Program-made: the position numbers and the translations under genes
The notes under the pieces: generated by a model
The model's input: only the letters and a program-made list of their open reading frames with translations
The model's database searches: none
What the model was told of the DNA's origin: nothing
In this document: one piece after another, positions 23,283-34,053 of the stretch
Numbering within the stretch: the first letter of the stretch is position 1
How the letters are laid out: each line of letters begins with the position of its first letter
NCBI GenBank assembly: GCA_027924645.1
Contig: BSBN01000242.1
Span: forward strand, 4,898,001 to 4,962,000
Reading direction: 5' to 3'
DNA length: 64,000 nt
From: Cunninghamia lanceolata
Taxonomy: Eukaryota; Streptophyta; Pinopsida; Cupressales; Cupressaceae

Positions 23283-25788
23283 ATGCAGCCTACAGAAATT
23301 GGTTCACACAAGTAATATACTAGAAAAGCAACTAGACAACAAAAAGAAATTTTGGAAACAGGTACAGGTGCACAAAAAGAAGTTTTAACAGATGCTGAAA
23401 AATAGAAAGAAACGTCAGGAGAAGGTGGCAGCAGTCCTAAGAGACATGGGGATTTTGATATTCATGAATTCATGCAAAGTTTTGGGTAGCAGATGAGAAT
23501 TTTCAAAGATGAACTGGTTCACTTCATTGCTGATTTGAGACATGACCATCCAAGGTCAAGGAGGTCTAGAAGTGAAAGTAGACACAGTAGTACATCTTCA
23601 CATGCTAGTAGAGAACATTCAGTTCCTGGTAGACATGACATGCATGCGGGTAGACATGATGCTTGGAGACATAAAAAACATAGAGAACCCACTCCTACAT
23701 TTACAAGTAGAGCCACAGTGACTGCTGATGATAGACCACTTCGCCCAAAATTTGAAACTATCAAAGAGGAATCTTCATCATTACCAGAAGACGAGGTGGT
23801 AGTCAATCTTATAGATGATATCATGATGGCACATGATGAATACATATTGTTACCCACTGAAGTTAGGACAACCCTTAACTTCAATTCTTTCATGAACCAA
23901 AGAAGGGAGAGGAACAAGAGTATCAAAGAACATAAACCAAAAAGGAAAGAAAAGAAATGGTGCAGGGGCACCATGTCAAGTCATGTAAATATGGTCTTAA
24001 GTTTGGTTTAAAGTGTGTTGAGTCTAAATGTCATGTAATAAGGTCATAATAGACCATTTGAAATGTATTGAGTCATGTAGGGTTAGTTTGTGAAGCAACT
24101 ATAAATATTTTGTAAGAAGAGTTGCGAAGTTGTCAAGTTTTTGGTCTTTTGTGGAAGGTGAACAGTCATTTGGTTCAAAAGTGTCTTTGTATCTTCATAT
24201 TTTGGTATGAGTTGGAAGTTGAAGAGTCTTTTGTTTCAAAAAGAAGTCATGAACATTGTTTTAGGAGGGAATAAGGATAAATATGCCTCACAAACTTTGA
24301 GGTAGAGATACTGAAGGCATTTTTGAATTCAAATAATATTAAGATACCCTATTTTCTGAGTTTTTACTATTTTCTTGCTACTCCAGAGATCTGTACGGCC
24401 TGTACAGTTTGCTTTTCAGTTTGAAGTGCATTGTAATTGGTAAATATATGTGTTAGCTCCATCTTGGATGTGGTTTGGTTAAGTTTCATTGAGATTAAAG
24501 AGTTTGACAAGTGAATTACTGTGGGTAGCCTGTAACTCAGAATTAGTAGTTTTGAGAGTGAAAAATGGAACCCTAAGCCATTCCACCTAATGAAACCTAG
24601 TCTAAATTGGTGGAATGGCTCCCTTAGGTGTAGGATGTTGTGTTTGTGTGTTTCTAAGAGTAGGGAAGCCATTTGGAGAGAATTAAATGCTGCCCCAGTT
24701 GTATTTTATGAGTTTTTAACTTGAAAATGATGGCTCCAAGTTGAAATTTGCATAAAATGCATGAGTCAAGGTTGTGTGAAGGTTTGTAAATCATGTGTAG
24801 ACATAATTGAATGTGTTTGAGGAGTTGGCAGAGTTGCTAGAGGCCTGGAATGTTAGTTTTCAATAAACCCTCTTGGAAAATGGCTAAATTGAGGGTTTGG
24901 TGTTAATGAGACTTGATGAGAGTTTCCCTTGACAAAAGTGGTTGATTTTGGCAGTTTGTAGTCTAGGTAAGACTCTGTAATTGATTTTTGGAGTTGGGGA
25001 AGTGATTGAGTGGGTGTTGCTTTGTTAAAGTGGCCTAATTGGCCTAGTGGGGCAGTGTAGCAGCACTGTTTTGGTGATGTTGGTCCAAAGTAACCCTATC
25101 TAAGTTTAGGATATGTTTTAGATGAGCTTAAAGGGTACTCAAATATGTAATTAGTTCTAGGTTATAGTGTCTGGTTGGAAAGAGAAAGAGTGACAGTCCT
25201 ATTTTGAGGGCTACTGGCTTTTGGTGCAACCAATAAGGGAATAGTCAAGAATTGAAGGGGCAGACTTTGGTAAGGGGTTGGTTTGGTTGTGTTTGGGTCC
25301 CTGAGGTGTAAAGAGGCCTGTGGTAACCTTGTGAGGTTAGAAAAGATGGAAACCCAAGTTGTGCCCTTGAAGAAGGAAGTTGCCTTGAGAAGATTGCTTG
25401 TGAAACTTATAGAAGTTGCTTATTTGAGCCCATTGTTGTGAAATATGCCTCCATTGGATTGAGTTAAACCCCCACTTTGCATCAAGAAAGAACACAAAGA
25501 ATATAAGGAAGCATTAAACAAAGTTCCACTTCCCAACTTTGATGGTAGCGAAAAGCTAAGTGCTAGAGCTTGGGTTCATAAACTGGATACTTTTCTTTCA
25601 CTTAAACCTATGAGTGAAGCAAAAGCCATTCAATTTAGAGGGGACAACTTACGATTGGTGGCATCATGGTTTGGTCTCACAAAACCATGGGATGATCACC
25701 TCTTATGATGAGTTTACTCGTAAACTCATATCCAGGTTTGACAGGAAGAATGTGGACATCTATTACAGAGATTTAGCTCAACTGAAAC
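23283..25788 (+). pseudogene. gag: Gag of the second gypsy element, split by a solo LTR
   Basis: From ATG 23283 the frame runs, with three early stops, into an Arg/Ser/His-rich segment (about 23560-23700) and an acidic stretch, reaching 'RKEKK' at 23957. A 1527-bp solo LTR interrupts here. Gag resumes in the same frame at 25490 with a Lys/Glu stretch, then 'LPNFDGSEKLSARAWVHKL', a canonical gypsy gag core. A frameshift and stop near 25705 are followed, in another frame, by 'SYDEFTRKLISRF'. At 25788 it is cut by the giant Tat-like element; the rest should lie beyond the window. Confidence 0.8.
23958..25484. mobile_element. 1527-bp solo LTR inside gag
   Basis: It begins TGGTGCAGGGGC and ends TTTGCATCA, flanked by AGAAA at 23953-23957 and 25485-25489. 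Removing it with one AGAAA restores the gag frame exactly. There is no internal coding region. Read on the minus strand its ends are TGATGCA and TGCACCA, as in the solo LTR at 16978-18984. A CTATAAATA on the + strand near 24101 may be its TATA box. Confidence 0.82.
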
Positions 25789-26751
25789 TGTAGACACCTA
25801 AAATTGACCCATTTAATTATATATGCATTAAACTCATACTACATCATACACGTCATTTCTATTTGACATACTCATCATTAACAAAATCATTTTCCTCTTA
25901 ATTAATTAAATAAATTTTATTTATTTAATTAATCTTCATTTCTTTCTTTCTATGGTTAAATAATTTTTATTTATTTAATCATTACGTTTTTCCTCTATTA
26001 ATAAATAAATTATTTTTATTTAATTGATTATCTTTATTTGTATGTGCATTCCCATTTTCTTTTCATCAATAAATCAAATATATTATTTATTTCCCAACAT
26101 GCACATAAATTAAATAAATTTTATATTTATTTAATTTATATCTCATCTTCTTCTATTTTTATCATTTTCTTCTAAAATCATGCAAGTGGGCCCCTTTATC
26201 CATAAAATAGCAAAAAATCAAAATGTGGGAATATTTAAATAATAAATTAGAAAAATCAAATATCCTCATCACCTAACTCTAAAAATAGAAATAACATTCT
26301 ATTTTGAAAAGGAATCTTATCTTTATCAACAACCCACCTAATCTTTCTAAATAAGGTGCCTTTTTATGGACACTTGGCATGTGCATGTTTATTCTTATCT
26401 CGCATTCATCCTCATCCATCGATTCTTCCTTTCTTTCTCCACCATTGATCATATTTCCTCCTTGTCTATAAATACCCCCTTCCTCTCTCATTCTCATCAT
26501 CCTCAATCACTTAGCGTCAAAATTATCTTCATTTGCATAGTATCTTGAGCATCCATGGCAACCTTTTATATTGTAGTTGCATACTTTGAGGATCAAACCA
26601 CAATGAAACCAAGAAATCAAATAAACTAGGTGATATCATTCCTTGCTACTTTCTATTTGTTTTATTTGCACTTAGTTTTAGATTTCTTGAGGGTATCGTA
26701 GGTTTTACTGTTTTGTCTTGATCTTAATAACGGGGTTTTCCTACGTACACA
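25789..26751 (+). repeat. 5' LTR of the Tat-like element
   Basis: It begins TGTAGACACC and ends GTACACA. It has an AT-rich body and CTATAAATA at 26466-26474 as TATA box. It pairs with 61102-62058. Confidence 0.9.
26466..26474 (+). promoter_or_regulatory. TATA box of the Tat-like 5' LTR
   Basis: CTATAAATA lies about two-thirds into the LTR. The matching site in the 3' LTR (about 61788) reads CTACAAGTA, so the two LTRs have diverged here. Confidence 0.65.
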
Positions 26752-26754
26752 TTT

Positions 26755-26772
26755 TGGCACGCCCTATGGGAC
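26755..26772 (+). promoter_or_regulatory. Primer binding site of the Tat-like element
   Basis: TGGCACGCCCTATGGGAC follows the LTR by three bases. It starts with TGG, as needed to pair with a tRNA CCA end. It is not the Met type; I do not assign the tRNA. Confidence 0.7.
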
Positions 26773-26999
26773 CACTAGCCTGATTAGTTTTAGTTTTTCA
26801 TTACTGAAACTATGTTTTTTGAGAAGTTCTAGATACAGGTGCGCTTCTGGTTAATCGTAACTTGCAGTTGCAGAGGTTTACGTTGCCTCTGGTATTTTAA
26901 TCTCACCTTTGGTTTTATAGAAAATCGCATATGGCAGGTTGCAGATCACATTTGAAGAACAGTGGGTCGCCTATGGTTTATCTGATCACCTTTGTAGAG
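26773..26999 (+). other. Tat leader, first part
   Basis: Untranslated leader containing degenerate copies of a 'tcgcatttg / tcgcctttg' motif (for example around 26870-26985). It is cut by the copia element and continues at 34054. Confidence 0.6.
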
Positions 27000-27004
27000 T
27001 TTAT
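27000..27004. repeat. Target site duplication TTTAT, left
   Basis: Recurs at 34049-34053 after the copia 3' LTR. Confidence 0.85.
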
Positions 27005-28255
27005 TGTTGCAAGTATGGGCCTAACTAGTGTTGTCATTGATGTCAACATACTCTTGTTGCATTAATGATAAGGATTGGATGAGCTGTGAGCTGAGGATAT
27101 TGAAAAAATTAGTCTCAATTAGGAACAGTGAAGAACAATGATGATAGTAAGGTAAAAGTCCAAGATAGGATGAGGATGAGAGGATGCGGATTAAAGGGTT
27201 TGTAGATATGTGTGTTAAGGTGATCTAGTAGAGATTTCAGAGGTCCGCATGAAGATTTGAAGAAGTTATGGCTGTTCAAGTTAAACCGGTTCTGGCAGGT
27301 GTTCAGAGATGACAGAATGATACAAACAAGTCCGGTGAGATCCAGAATTGCATTATCCTATTTTGTAGATTTGAGGGAGTGTTGAGGAAGTCTTTGTGGA
27401 GTGTCAACTAGATTGGTTCATGGTTTGAAGGTCCGCAAGCATCTATTCCTTTGTGACAGTAATGACAGACTGTGTTCTTGAGGTTCCGGATGGAGGGGAG
27501 ATGGATTTCAGTAAGCAGATGAAGTGTGGATGTTCTTGGTGATTCAGGCAAGCTTGTGGAGGTCTTTGGATCGTGTCCAGTTCATGTTGGCAATCCACAT
27601 TGGAGTTGGAGCTCGCAATTGAAGAATGACTTCCGGTTGATGGTGTTCTTCCTGAGACTGGCCGACCGGATGAGTTACACATCTTGCGAATGTTGTTGTG
27701 CATGTTTGCCAACTTAGATGATCACTTCTAAGTTGATGTCTTGTATAAATAAGGGTTTACAAAGTCATTTCAAAGGTGTCCTTGTGGAGATGAGTGTGTG
27801 GTAGCAAGGAGGAGAGAGAAAGGCAGAGCATAAGTATTGGGCTTAAATGGAATTGAATCAAGCATGGTGAAGATGCTATTTACCAGTTCAAGTAGGTGAT
27901 ACTTATTATTTTGTAGACAGTGTGTCTCTTGTAGGCAGTGAACCTCTTGTGAGCAGTGTGCTCGGGTAGTGAGCCCTAAATGGCATGTGCCATTTTGTTC
28001 TTTCTATTCTTCTAACAGAGAATACAATCTTGGGTTAATCACCCTGTGGTTTTTCCCTTAACTGGGTTTTCCACGTCAGAATCTTGGTGTCTCATGTGTT
28101 AATGTCTTTCTACTCTTAACTTATTGCATTGTGCTTTTATGATTGATTTCATATTATGCTGCTGAATAACAAAGTGGAGTTAAGTGTTTAATTGGGAAGA
28201 AAGTTTTGCACAACTGATTCACCCCCCCTCTCAGTTGTCTGCCCTAAATCCAACA
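27005..28255 (+). repeat. 5' LTR of the copia element
   Basis: It begins TGTTGCAAG and ends CCAACA. TATAAATA at 27744-27751 is the TATA candidate. It pairs with 32798-34048 at equal length. Confidence 0.93.
27744..27751 (+). promoter_or_regulatory. TATA box of the copia LTR
   Basis: TATAAATA, also kept in the 3' LTR at 33537-33544. Confidence 0.65.
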
Positions 28256-28257
28256 AT

Positions 28258-28268
28258 TGGTATCAGAG
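28258..28268 (+). promoter_or_regulatory. Primer binding site of the copia element
   Basis: TGGTATCAGAG lies two bases after the LTR; initiator Met tRNA type. Confidence 0.9.
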
Positions 28269-28312
28269 ACAAGTTCCTCTAAAAAGAGCTTAACCACTTG
28301 AGGAGATCCAGG

Positions 28313-29260
28313 ATGTCGTCTTACAAGAAGGATAGTCTGAAGTTTGATGGAACCAATTTTAATCTCTGGAAAGGTCGCATGAAATGTCACTTGCAATGTA
28401 TGGGAATGGCGTACTGGACCATGGCTACAACACAGTATGTACCTCCATAGGGTGGTCTGAAAACCCAAAATGAAATCACAGATGCTGAAAACAATCTGCA
28501 GACTATAGAGGCTCTTCTAAGTGCATTATTTGATTCAGAGCTCTCAAATGTTATTGACCTACCAACTGCTTTTGAGATTTGGCAAAAACTAAAACTTTTG
28601 CATGAAGGAGACAAGTATGTTAAATGTGCAAGGTTACAGAGTCTGAAAAGGAAATTTGAAAATCTGAAGATGAGAGATGATGAAAATATTACTACTTTTA
28701 TGCCAAGAGTAAATGAGATTGTTTGTGGAATTAGAAATGCTGGTGGAGTCTTGGATGAAGATGAGATTGTTGGCAAAATTCTCAGATCCCTTCCTGCTTC
28801 TTATAAAATCAAGGCTGCTGCCATTGAAGAATTCAGAGCCCATACAACTGTCACAAGAGATCAATTGGCTGGTAAATTGCATGCATTTGAAATGGCCGAG
28901 TTTGGAGATGCGCTTGCTAAGACTAAATCTGCATTCAAAGCCAGTGCCTCTATAAAAGGTAAACAAAGGTTTGATCCAGGAGAGAACTCATCCAGGAAAT
29001 TGTCATGGTATGAAAAAGCAAGAAAAGACCTAGAAGAAGAAGAAGTAGAAACTGCTCAACTTGAAGCCCTTATTGCAAAGAGGCTGCCAAGAGGATCTGG
29101 TAAGTATGAAGGAAAATTGCCTTTTAAGTGTTTTAATTGCAATAAGATTGGTCATTTTGCCTCAAAATGTCCAGAAGATTTTCAAGGCCAAATCCTAATA
29201 GATCAAGGTTCCAAAAGAATTGTTACTATGTTCATGAAGAAGATGACAATGAAGGAGTAA
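28313..29260 (+). pseudogene. gag: Copia gag, one stop
   Basis: The ATG at 28313 lies 45 bp after the PBS. The frame has the copia gag opening 'KFDGTNFNLWKGRM', one TAG at 28448, and then the gag core ('LKRKFENLKMRDDENITTF', 'ILRSLPASYKIK'). A CCHC knuckle 'CFNCNKIGHFASKC' lies near 29130-29172, intact. It ends at TAA 29258 in frame 2. Pol follows in frame 1, so either a frameshift mutation or a programmed shift separates them; a decay event is the simpler reading. Confidence 0.88.
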
Positions 29261-29304
29261 CAGATGATGAATTAGAGACATGAAACAAATCCAGAAGTGA
29301 ATGG

Positions 29305-32300
29305 ATGTTTATTGCCATCAAGGAAGAAGAACCAATATCCTCTGTATCTGTCAATCATAAAGTTGTAGAAAGAGCTCTAGCTGCCCAAGTTGAAGAAAAG
29401 GATGACTGGGTCATTGACAGTGGTTGCTCTCACCATATGACAGGTGACAAAAATAAGTTCATAGATTTGGAGAGGTATGAAGGAGGAGTGGTAAAGTTTG
29501 GTGATAATTCTGTTGGTAGAATCAGAGGTAGAGGAACTATTTCTTTTGATGGAAGAAACAAAACCGGTAATGTACTGTATGTTGAAGGTTTGAAGCACAA
29601 TCTTCTTAGTGTTGGACAGTTGGTGGACAAAGGCTATGATCTCTGATTCAAGAATGGAAAATGCAAGATCTTTGAAAATTTCGGAACAAAGATTGCATCT
29701 GGTACCCAAACTAAAGGTAATATCTTCCACTTGGTTGGTACTGGAAAAAGTTGCTTATTTGTTCAAGTTGGTCAGAGTCGGTTATGGCATAGGAGAATGT
29801 GTCATGTGAATTTTGATAATATCATCAAGATAAGCAATACTCAGGCTATAAGAGATCTTCCAAAATTGGTGAAATCTACTAATAGCTTGTGCAAAGAATG
29901 TCAGTTGGGTAAGCTGAGTAGAGTCATGTTCAAGAGTAAGGAACTATCCTCTACCAGATTATTAGAATTAGTTCATACTGATCTTTGTGGTCTGGCAAGA
30001 ATCAGGAGTGTGCAAGGTGACAGATACTTCATGTTACTAATTGATGACTTTTCCCGGATGATGTGGGTAACCTTTCTGAAAGAGAAATCAGAATCTCTTG
30101 AGAAATTCAAAATATTCAAGGCTATTGTAGAGAATGAAACCAGATTAAAATTGAAATGTCTAAAGTCTGATAGAGGTGGAGAATTCGCATCCGGTGAGTT
30201 CATAGAATTATGTGAGAAGCATGGAATAAAGAGACAGTTGTCTGCCCCTAGGACTCCACATCAGAATGGAGTAGTGGAGAGAAAGAACCGGACCATCCAA
30301 GAAGCTTCTAGGACCATGATGATGGAAGCAAATGTTCCTCAGATCTATTGGAGAGAAGCTGTCAGCACTGTAGTCTATACTCTCAATCGAGTTCAAATCA
30401 AAAGCAATACCGGTAAGACTCCTTATGAACTTTAGTTTGGCATCACTCCCACTGTGAGGTATTTTAGAGTTTTTGGTAGCAAATGTTATATTAAAAGAGA
30501 TGAAGATCTAGGCAAGTTTGATGCTAGAAGTGATGAAGGAATTTTCTTGGGTTACTCTACTCAAAGCAAAGCATACCGGTGTTACAACAAGAGACTAAGA
30601 AAAATGATAGAAAACACAAATGTGAAGGTTGATGAAGGAATTGAAAAACCCTCAAGGTTTTATGAATATGATGAAGATGATCAGAATGGTGTTCTGATTC
30701 AAGGAGCCCAAGCCTCTTTTGAAAGTTAGATTCAAACTGATCCAGTAAATCAGGAAGAAGAGATAAGTTGTAATGAGCCTGATCAAGAAGCAGAAATGTA
30801 AGAAACTCCCAAAGTTCCTAGGTATGTAAGACTGAACCACTCTGAAGATCAAATCATAGGTGATAAAAGCAAAGGTGTACAAACAAGAAGAAGGATTGCT
30901 CAAGAGTCACAAGAATGTTGTTTGATTTCAAAGATTGAACCTAAGACAGTGAATGAAGCTTGCAATGATGAAAACTGGACTAAAGCAATGGAGGAAGAAC
31001 TGATGCAAATTGAGAAAAATCACACTTGGGATCTTGTTCCCAAACCTAGAAACAAAAATGTGATTGGAACAAAATGGGTCTTCCAGAACAAATTGAATGA
31101 AGTTGGTGATGTAATCAGGAATAAAGCCAGATTGGTCTGCAAGGGATACTCTCAAATAGAAGGAGTTGATTTTGAAGAAACTTTTGCTCTGGTGGCAAGA
31201 ATTGAAGTAGTCAGATTATTTCTTGCTTTTGCTGCCTTCAAGGATTTCAAAGTATATTAGATGGATGTCAAATTTGCCTTCCTGAATGGTGATTTGGAAG
31301 AAGTGTACATTGAGCAACCGGATGGTTTTCAATTGTCTGATCATGGTGATATGGTCTGCAAGTTGAAGAAAGCATTGTATGGATTGAAGCAAGCCCCAAG
31401 AGCCTGGTATGAAAGAGTGGATAGGCATTTTTTAAAGATTAGTTTCAATAAAGGTACTGCTGATAGTAATTTGTATTTCAAAATTGATCATGAAAACATC
31501 TTGATTGTTGAAGTGTTTGTGGATGATATTATTTTTGGAGGAAGAGATAGTATGTGTAAAACTTTTGCAAATCAAATGAAAAGTGAATATGAGATATCCA
31601 TGCTTGGTGAAATGAATTTCTTCTTGGGTCTACAAATGACTCAAACAAAGAAAGGAATCTTCATTTCTCATACCAAATATGTGAAAGAATTGTTGAAGAA
31701 ATTTGGGATGGAAGACTCAAAACCAATGAATACTCCCATGGCAATTGGATGTAAATTGAGCAAAGATGATGACTCTCCTAAGGCTGATCAGACAAAGTGG
31801 TCAATGATTGGAGGACTGTTGTATCTCACTCAAACTAGACCAGATATTATGCAGGCTATTGGTCTTGTTGCTAGATTCCAGGCTGATCCTAGAGAATCTC
31901 ATGTCATGGCAATCAAGAGGATTTTTAGATATCTAAAAGGGACAGTTGAGTATGGTCTGTGGTATCCTAGAGATCATGATTTCTCTCTTCATGCATATAC
32001 AGATGCGGATTGGGCAGGAGATGTGGATGACCAGAAGAGTACTAGTGGTGGAGAATTCTTTTTGGGGAAGAGATTGGTTTCTTGGCTAAGAAAGAAACAA
32101 GAGGCAATATCTCTGTCTACAACTAAAGTAGAATATATTGTAGCAGCAGGTAGTTGCACTCAAGTTTTATGGATGAAGCAGATTGTAAGAGCTATCAAAG
32201 TGGAGTATGAGGAACCTATCACAATCTTCTGTGATAATTCAAGTGCAATAAATATATCTAAGAATTCGGTGTTGCATTCAAAGACTAAACACATATCTAT

Positions 32301-32466
32301 CAAGTTTCACTTCTTGAGAGAGCAAGTGAACAAGAATGAAGTCAGATTGGAGTTTGTGCCTTCCAAGGATCAGATTACAGACATCTTTACTAAACCTCTA
32401 CCTAAGGACTCTTTTGAGTATCTCAGGGAGAAGTTAGGGGTTATTGCCCCTCCGGTGATGAACTAA
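29305..32466 (+). pseudogene. pol: Copia pol: protease, integrase, RT, RNase H
   Basis: All pol segments share one frame, broken by stops at 29644, 30433, 30727, 30799 and 31258. Protease has 'WVIDSGCSHHMTG' (29409-29447). Pre-integrase 'LWHRRMCHVNF' and zinc residues 'CKECQLGK' precede the integrase core with 'VHTDLCG', 'LKSDRGGEF' and 'HQNGVVERKNRT' (DDE present). RT has 'WVFQNKLNE', 'MDVKFAFLNG', 'ALYGLKQAPRAWYERV' and the catalytic 'FVDDIIFG' (31516-31539), all intact. RNase H has 'AYTDADWAGD', 'STTKVEYI' and 'FCDNSSAI'. The last 401 codons (31261-32466) are open. Lack of a continuous polyprotein makes activity unlikely. Confidence 0.9.
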
Positions 32467-32797
32467 GGTGCACTGAGGTGCATCAATCCGGTGGATATCA
32501 CAGTCATTTCTTGTGATCCAGATTAATGATGGGGAGCTGCTACTCAAGGGGAGCAGCAGGTAGATTCTGAAGTGTTGGAATTGCAAGTATGTGCCCTTTT
32601 CCATTGATGTCAAAGAGAGAGAGAAGCCATGTGAAAAACAAGTGGTTTCTCATCAAAGGGGGAGTAGTAAAGGGAGAGAAGACATGTGAATGGTTGTTGC
32701 TGATAGGGGGAGTTGTGACAGTGAGAAGAAGTTCTTGTCTTGATGGTTAAAATAGTTTTTCACATCATATGTTGCCATCAATGACAAAGGGGGAGAT
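32467..32797 (+). other. Copia 3' untranslated part with repeated purine tracts
   Basis: Purine tracts of the form aaGGGGAG or aaaGGGGGAG occur near 32547, 32657, 32706 and 32786, the last abutting the 3' LTR. Multiple tracts have been described for Sireviruses; here that is only a resemblance. Confidence 0.7.
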
Positions 32798-34048
32798 TGT
32801 TGCAAGTATGGGCCTAAGTAGTGTTGTCATTAATGTCAACATACTCCTGTTGCATTAATGATAAGGATTGAATGAGCTGTGAGCTGAGGATATTGAGAAA
32901 ATTAGTCTCAATCAGGAACAGTGAAGAACAGTGATGACAGTAAGGCAAAAGTCCAAGATAGGATGAGGATCAGAGGATGCAGATTAAAGGGTTTGTAGAT
33001 GTGTGTCTTAAGGTGATCTAGTAGAGATTTCAGAGGTCCGCATGAAGATTTGAAGAAGTTATGGTTGTTCAAGTTAAACCGGTTCTGGTAGGTGTTCAGA
33101 GATGACAGAGTGATATAGACAGGTCCAGTGAGATCTAGAATTGCATTATCCTATTCTACAGATTTGAGGGAGTGTTGAGAAAGTCTTTGTGGAGTGTTAA
33201 CTAGATTGGTTCATGGTTTGAAGGTCCGCAAGCATCTATTCCTTTGTGACTTTAATGACAGATTGTGTTCTTGAGGTTCTGGATGGAGGGGAGATAGATT
33301 TCAGTAAGCAGATGAAGTGTGGATGTTCTTAGTGATTCAGGCAAGCTTGTGGAGGTCTTTGGATCGTGTCCAGTTCATGTTGGTGGTCCACATTGGATTT
33401 GGAGCTCGCAATTGAAGAATGACTTTTGGTTGATGGTGTTCTTTCTTAGACTGGCCAACTAGATGAGTTACACATCTTGTAGATGTTCTTGTGGATGTTT
33501 GCCGACTTAGATGATCACTCCTAAGTTGATGTCTTGTATAAATAAGGGTTTATGAAGTCATTTCAAAGGTGTCCTTGTGGAGATGAGTGTGTGGTAGCAA
33601 GGAGGAGAGTGAAAGGCAGAGTAGAAGTATTGGGCTTAAATGGAACTGAATCAAGCATGGTGAAGATGCTATTTACCAGTTCAAGTAGGCGATACTTATT
33701 ATTTTGTAGACAGTGTGTCTCTTGTAGGCAGTGAGCCTCTTGTGAGTAGTGTGCTCGGGCAGTGAGCCCTAATTGGTATGTGCCATTTTGTTCTTTCTAC
33801 TCTTCTAATAAAGAATACAATCTTGGGTTAATCACCCCGTAGTTTTTCCCTTAACCAAGTTTTCCACGTCAAAATCTTGGTGTCTCATGTGTTAATGTGT
33901 TTCTGCTCTTAACTTATTACATTGTACTTTCATGATTGATTTAATATTATGCTGCTGAATAACAAAGTGGAGTTAAGTGTTTAATTGGGAAGAAAGTTTT
34001 GCACAACTAATTCACCCCCCCTCTCAGTTGTCTGCCCTAAATCCAACT
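32798..34048 (+). repeat. 3' LTR of the copia element
   Basis: It matches 27005-28255. The final base is T instead of A. Confidence 0.93.
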
Positions 34049-34053
34049 TTTAT
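34049..34053. repeat. Target site duplication TTTAT, right
   Basis: Second copy of the copia target duplication. Confidence 0.85.

Larger units (their letters stand above)
27005..34048 (+). mobile_element. Complete Ty1/copia element
   Basis: Two 1251-bp LTRs, TSD TTTAT, a PBS matching initiator Met tRNA, gag, and a pol in the copia order (protease, integrase, RT, RNase H) are all present. Total length is 7044 bp. The 3' untranslated part has several purine tracts ending in AAAGGGGGAGA just before the 3' LTR. The long LTRs and multiple purine tracts recall Sireviruses, but the lineage call is tentative. About seven stops and one frameshift inactivate it. Confidence 0.93.

Noticed and set aside
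23519..23974. 151-codon minus-strand frame
   Set aside because: Shadow of the Arg/Ser-rich gag frame on the + strand.
31261..32466. 401-codon open frame as a functional RT gene
   Set aside because: It is the C-terminal part of copia pol; the frame continues upstream across a stop at 31258, so it is not a separate gene.
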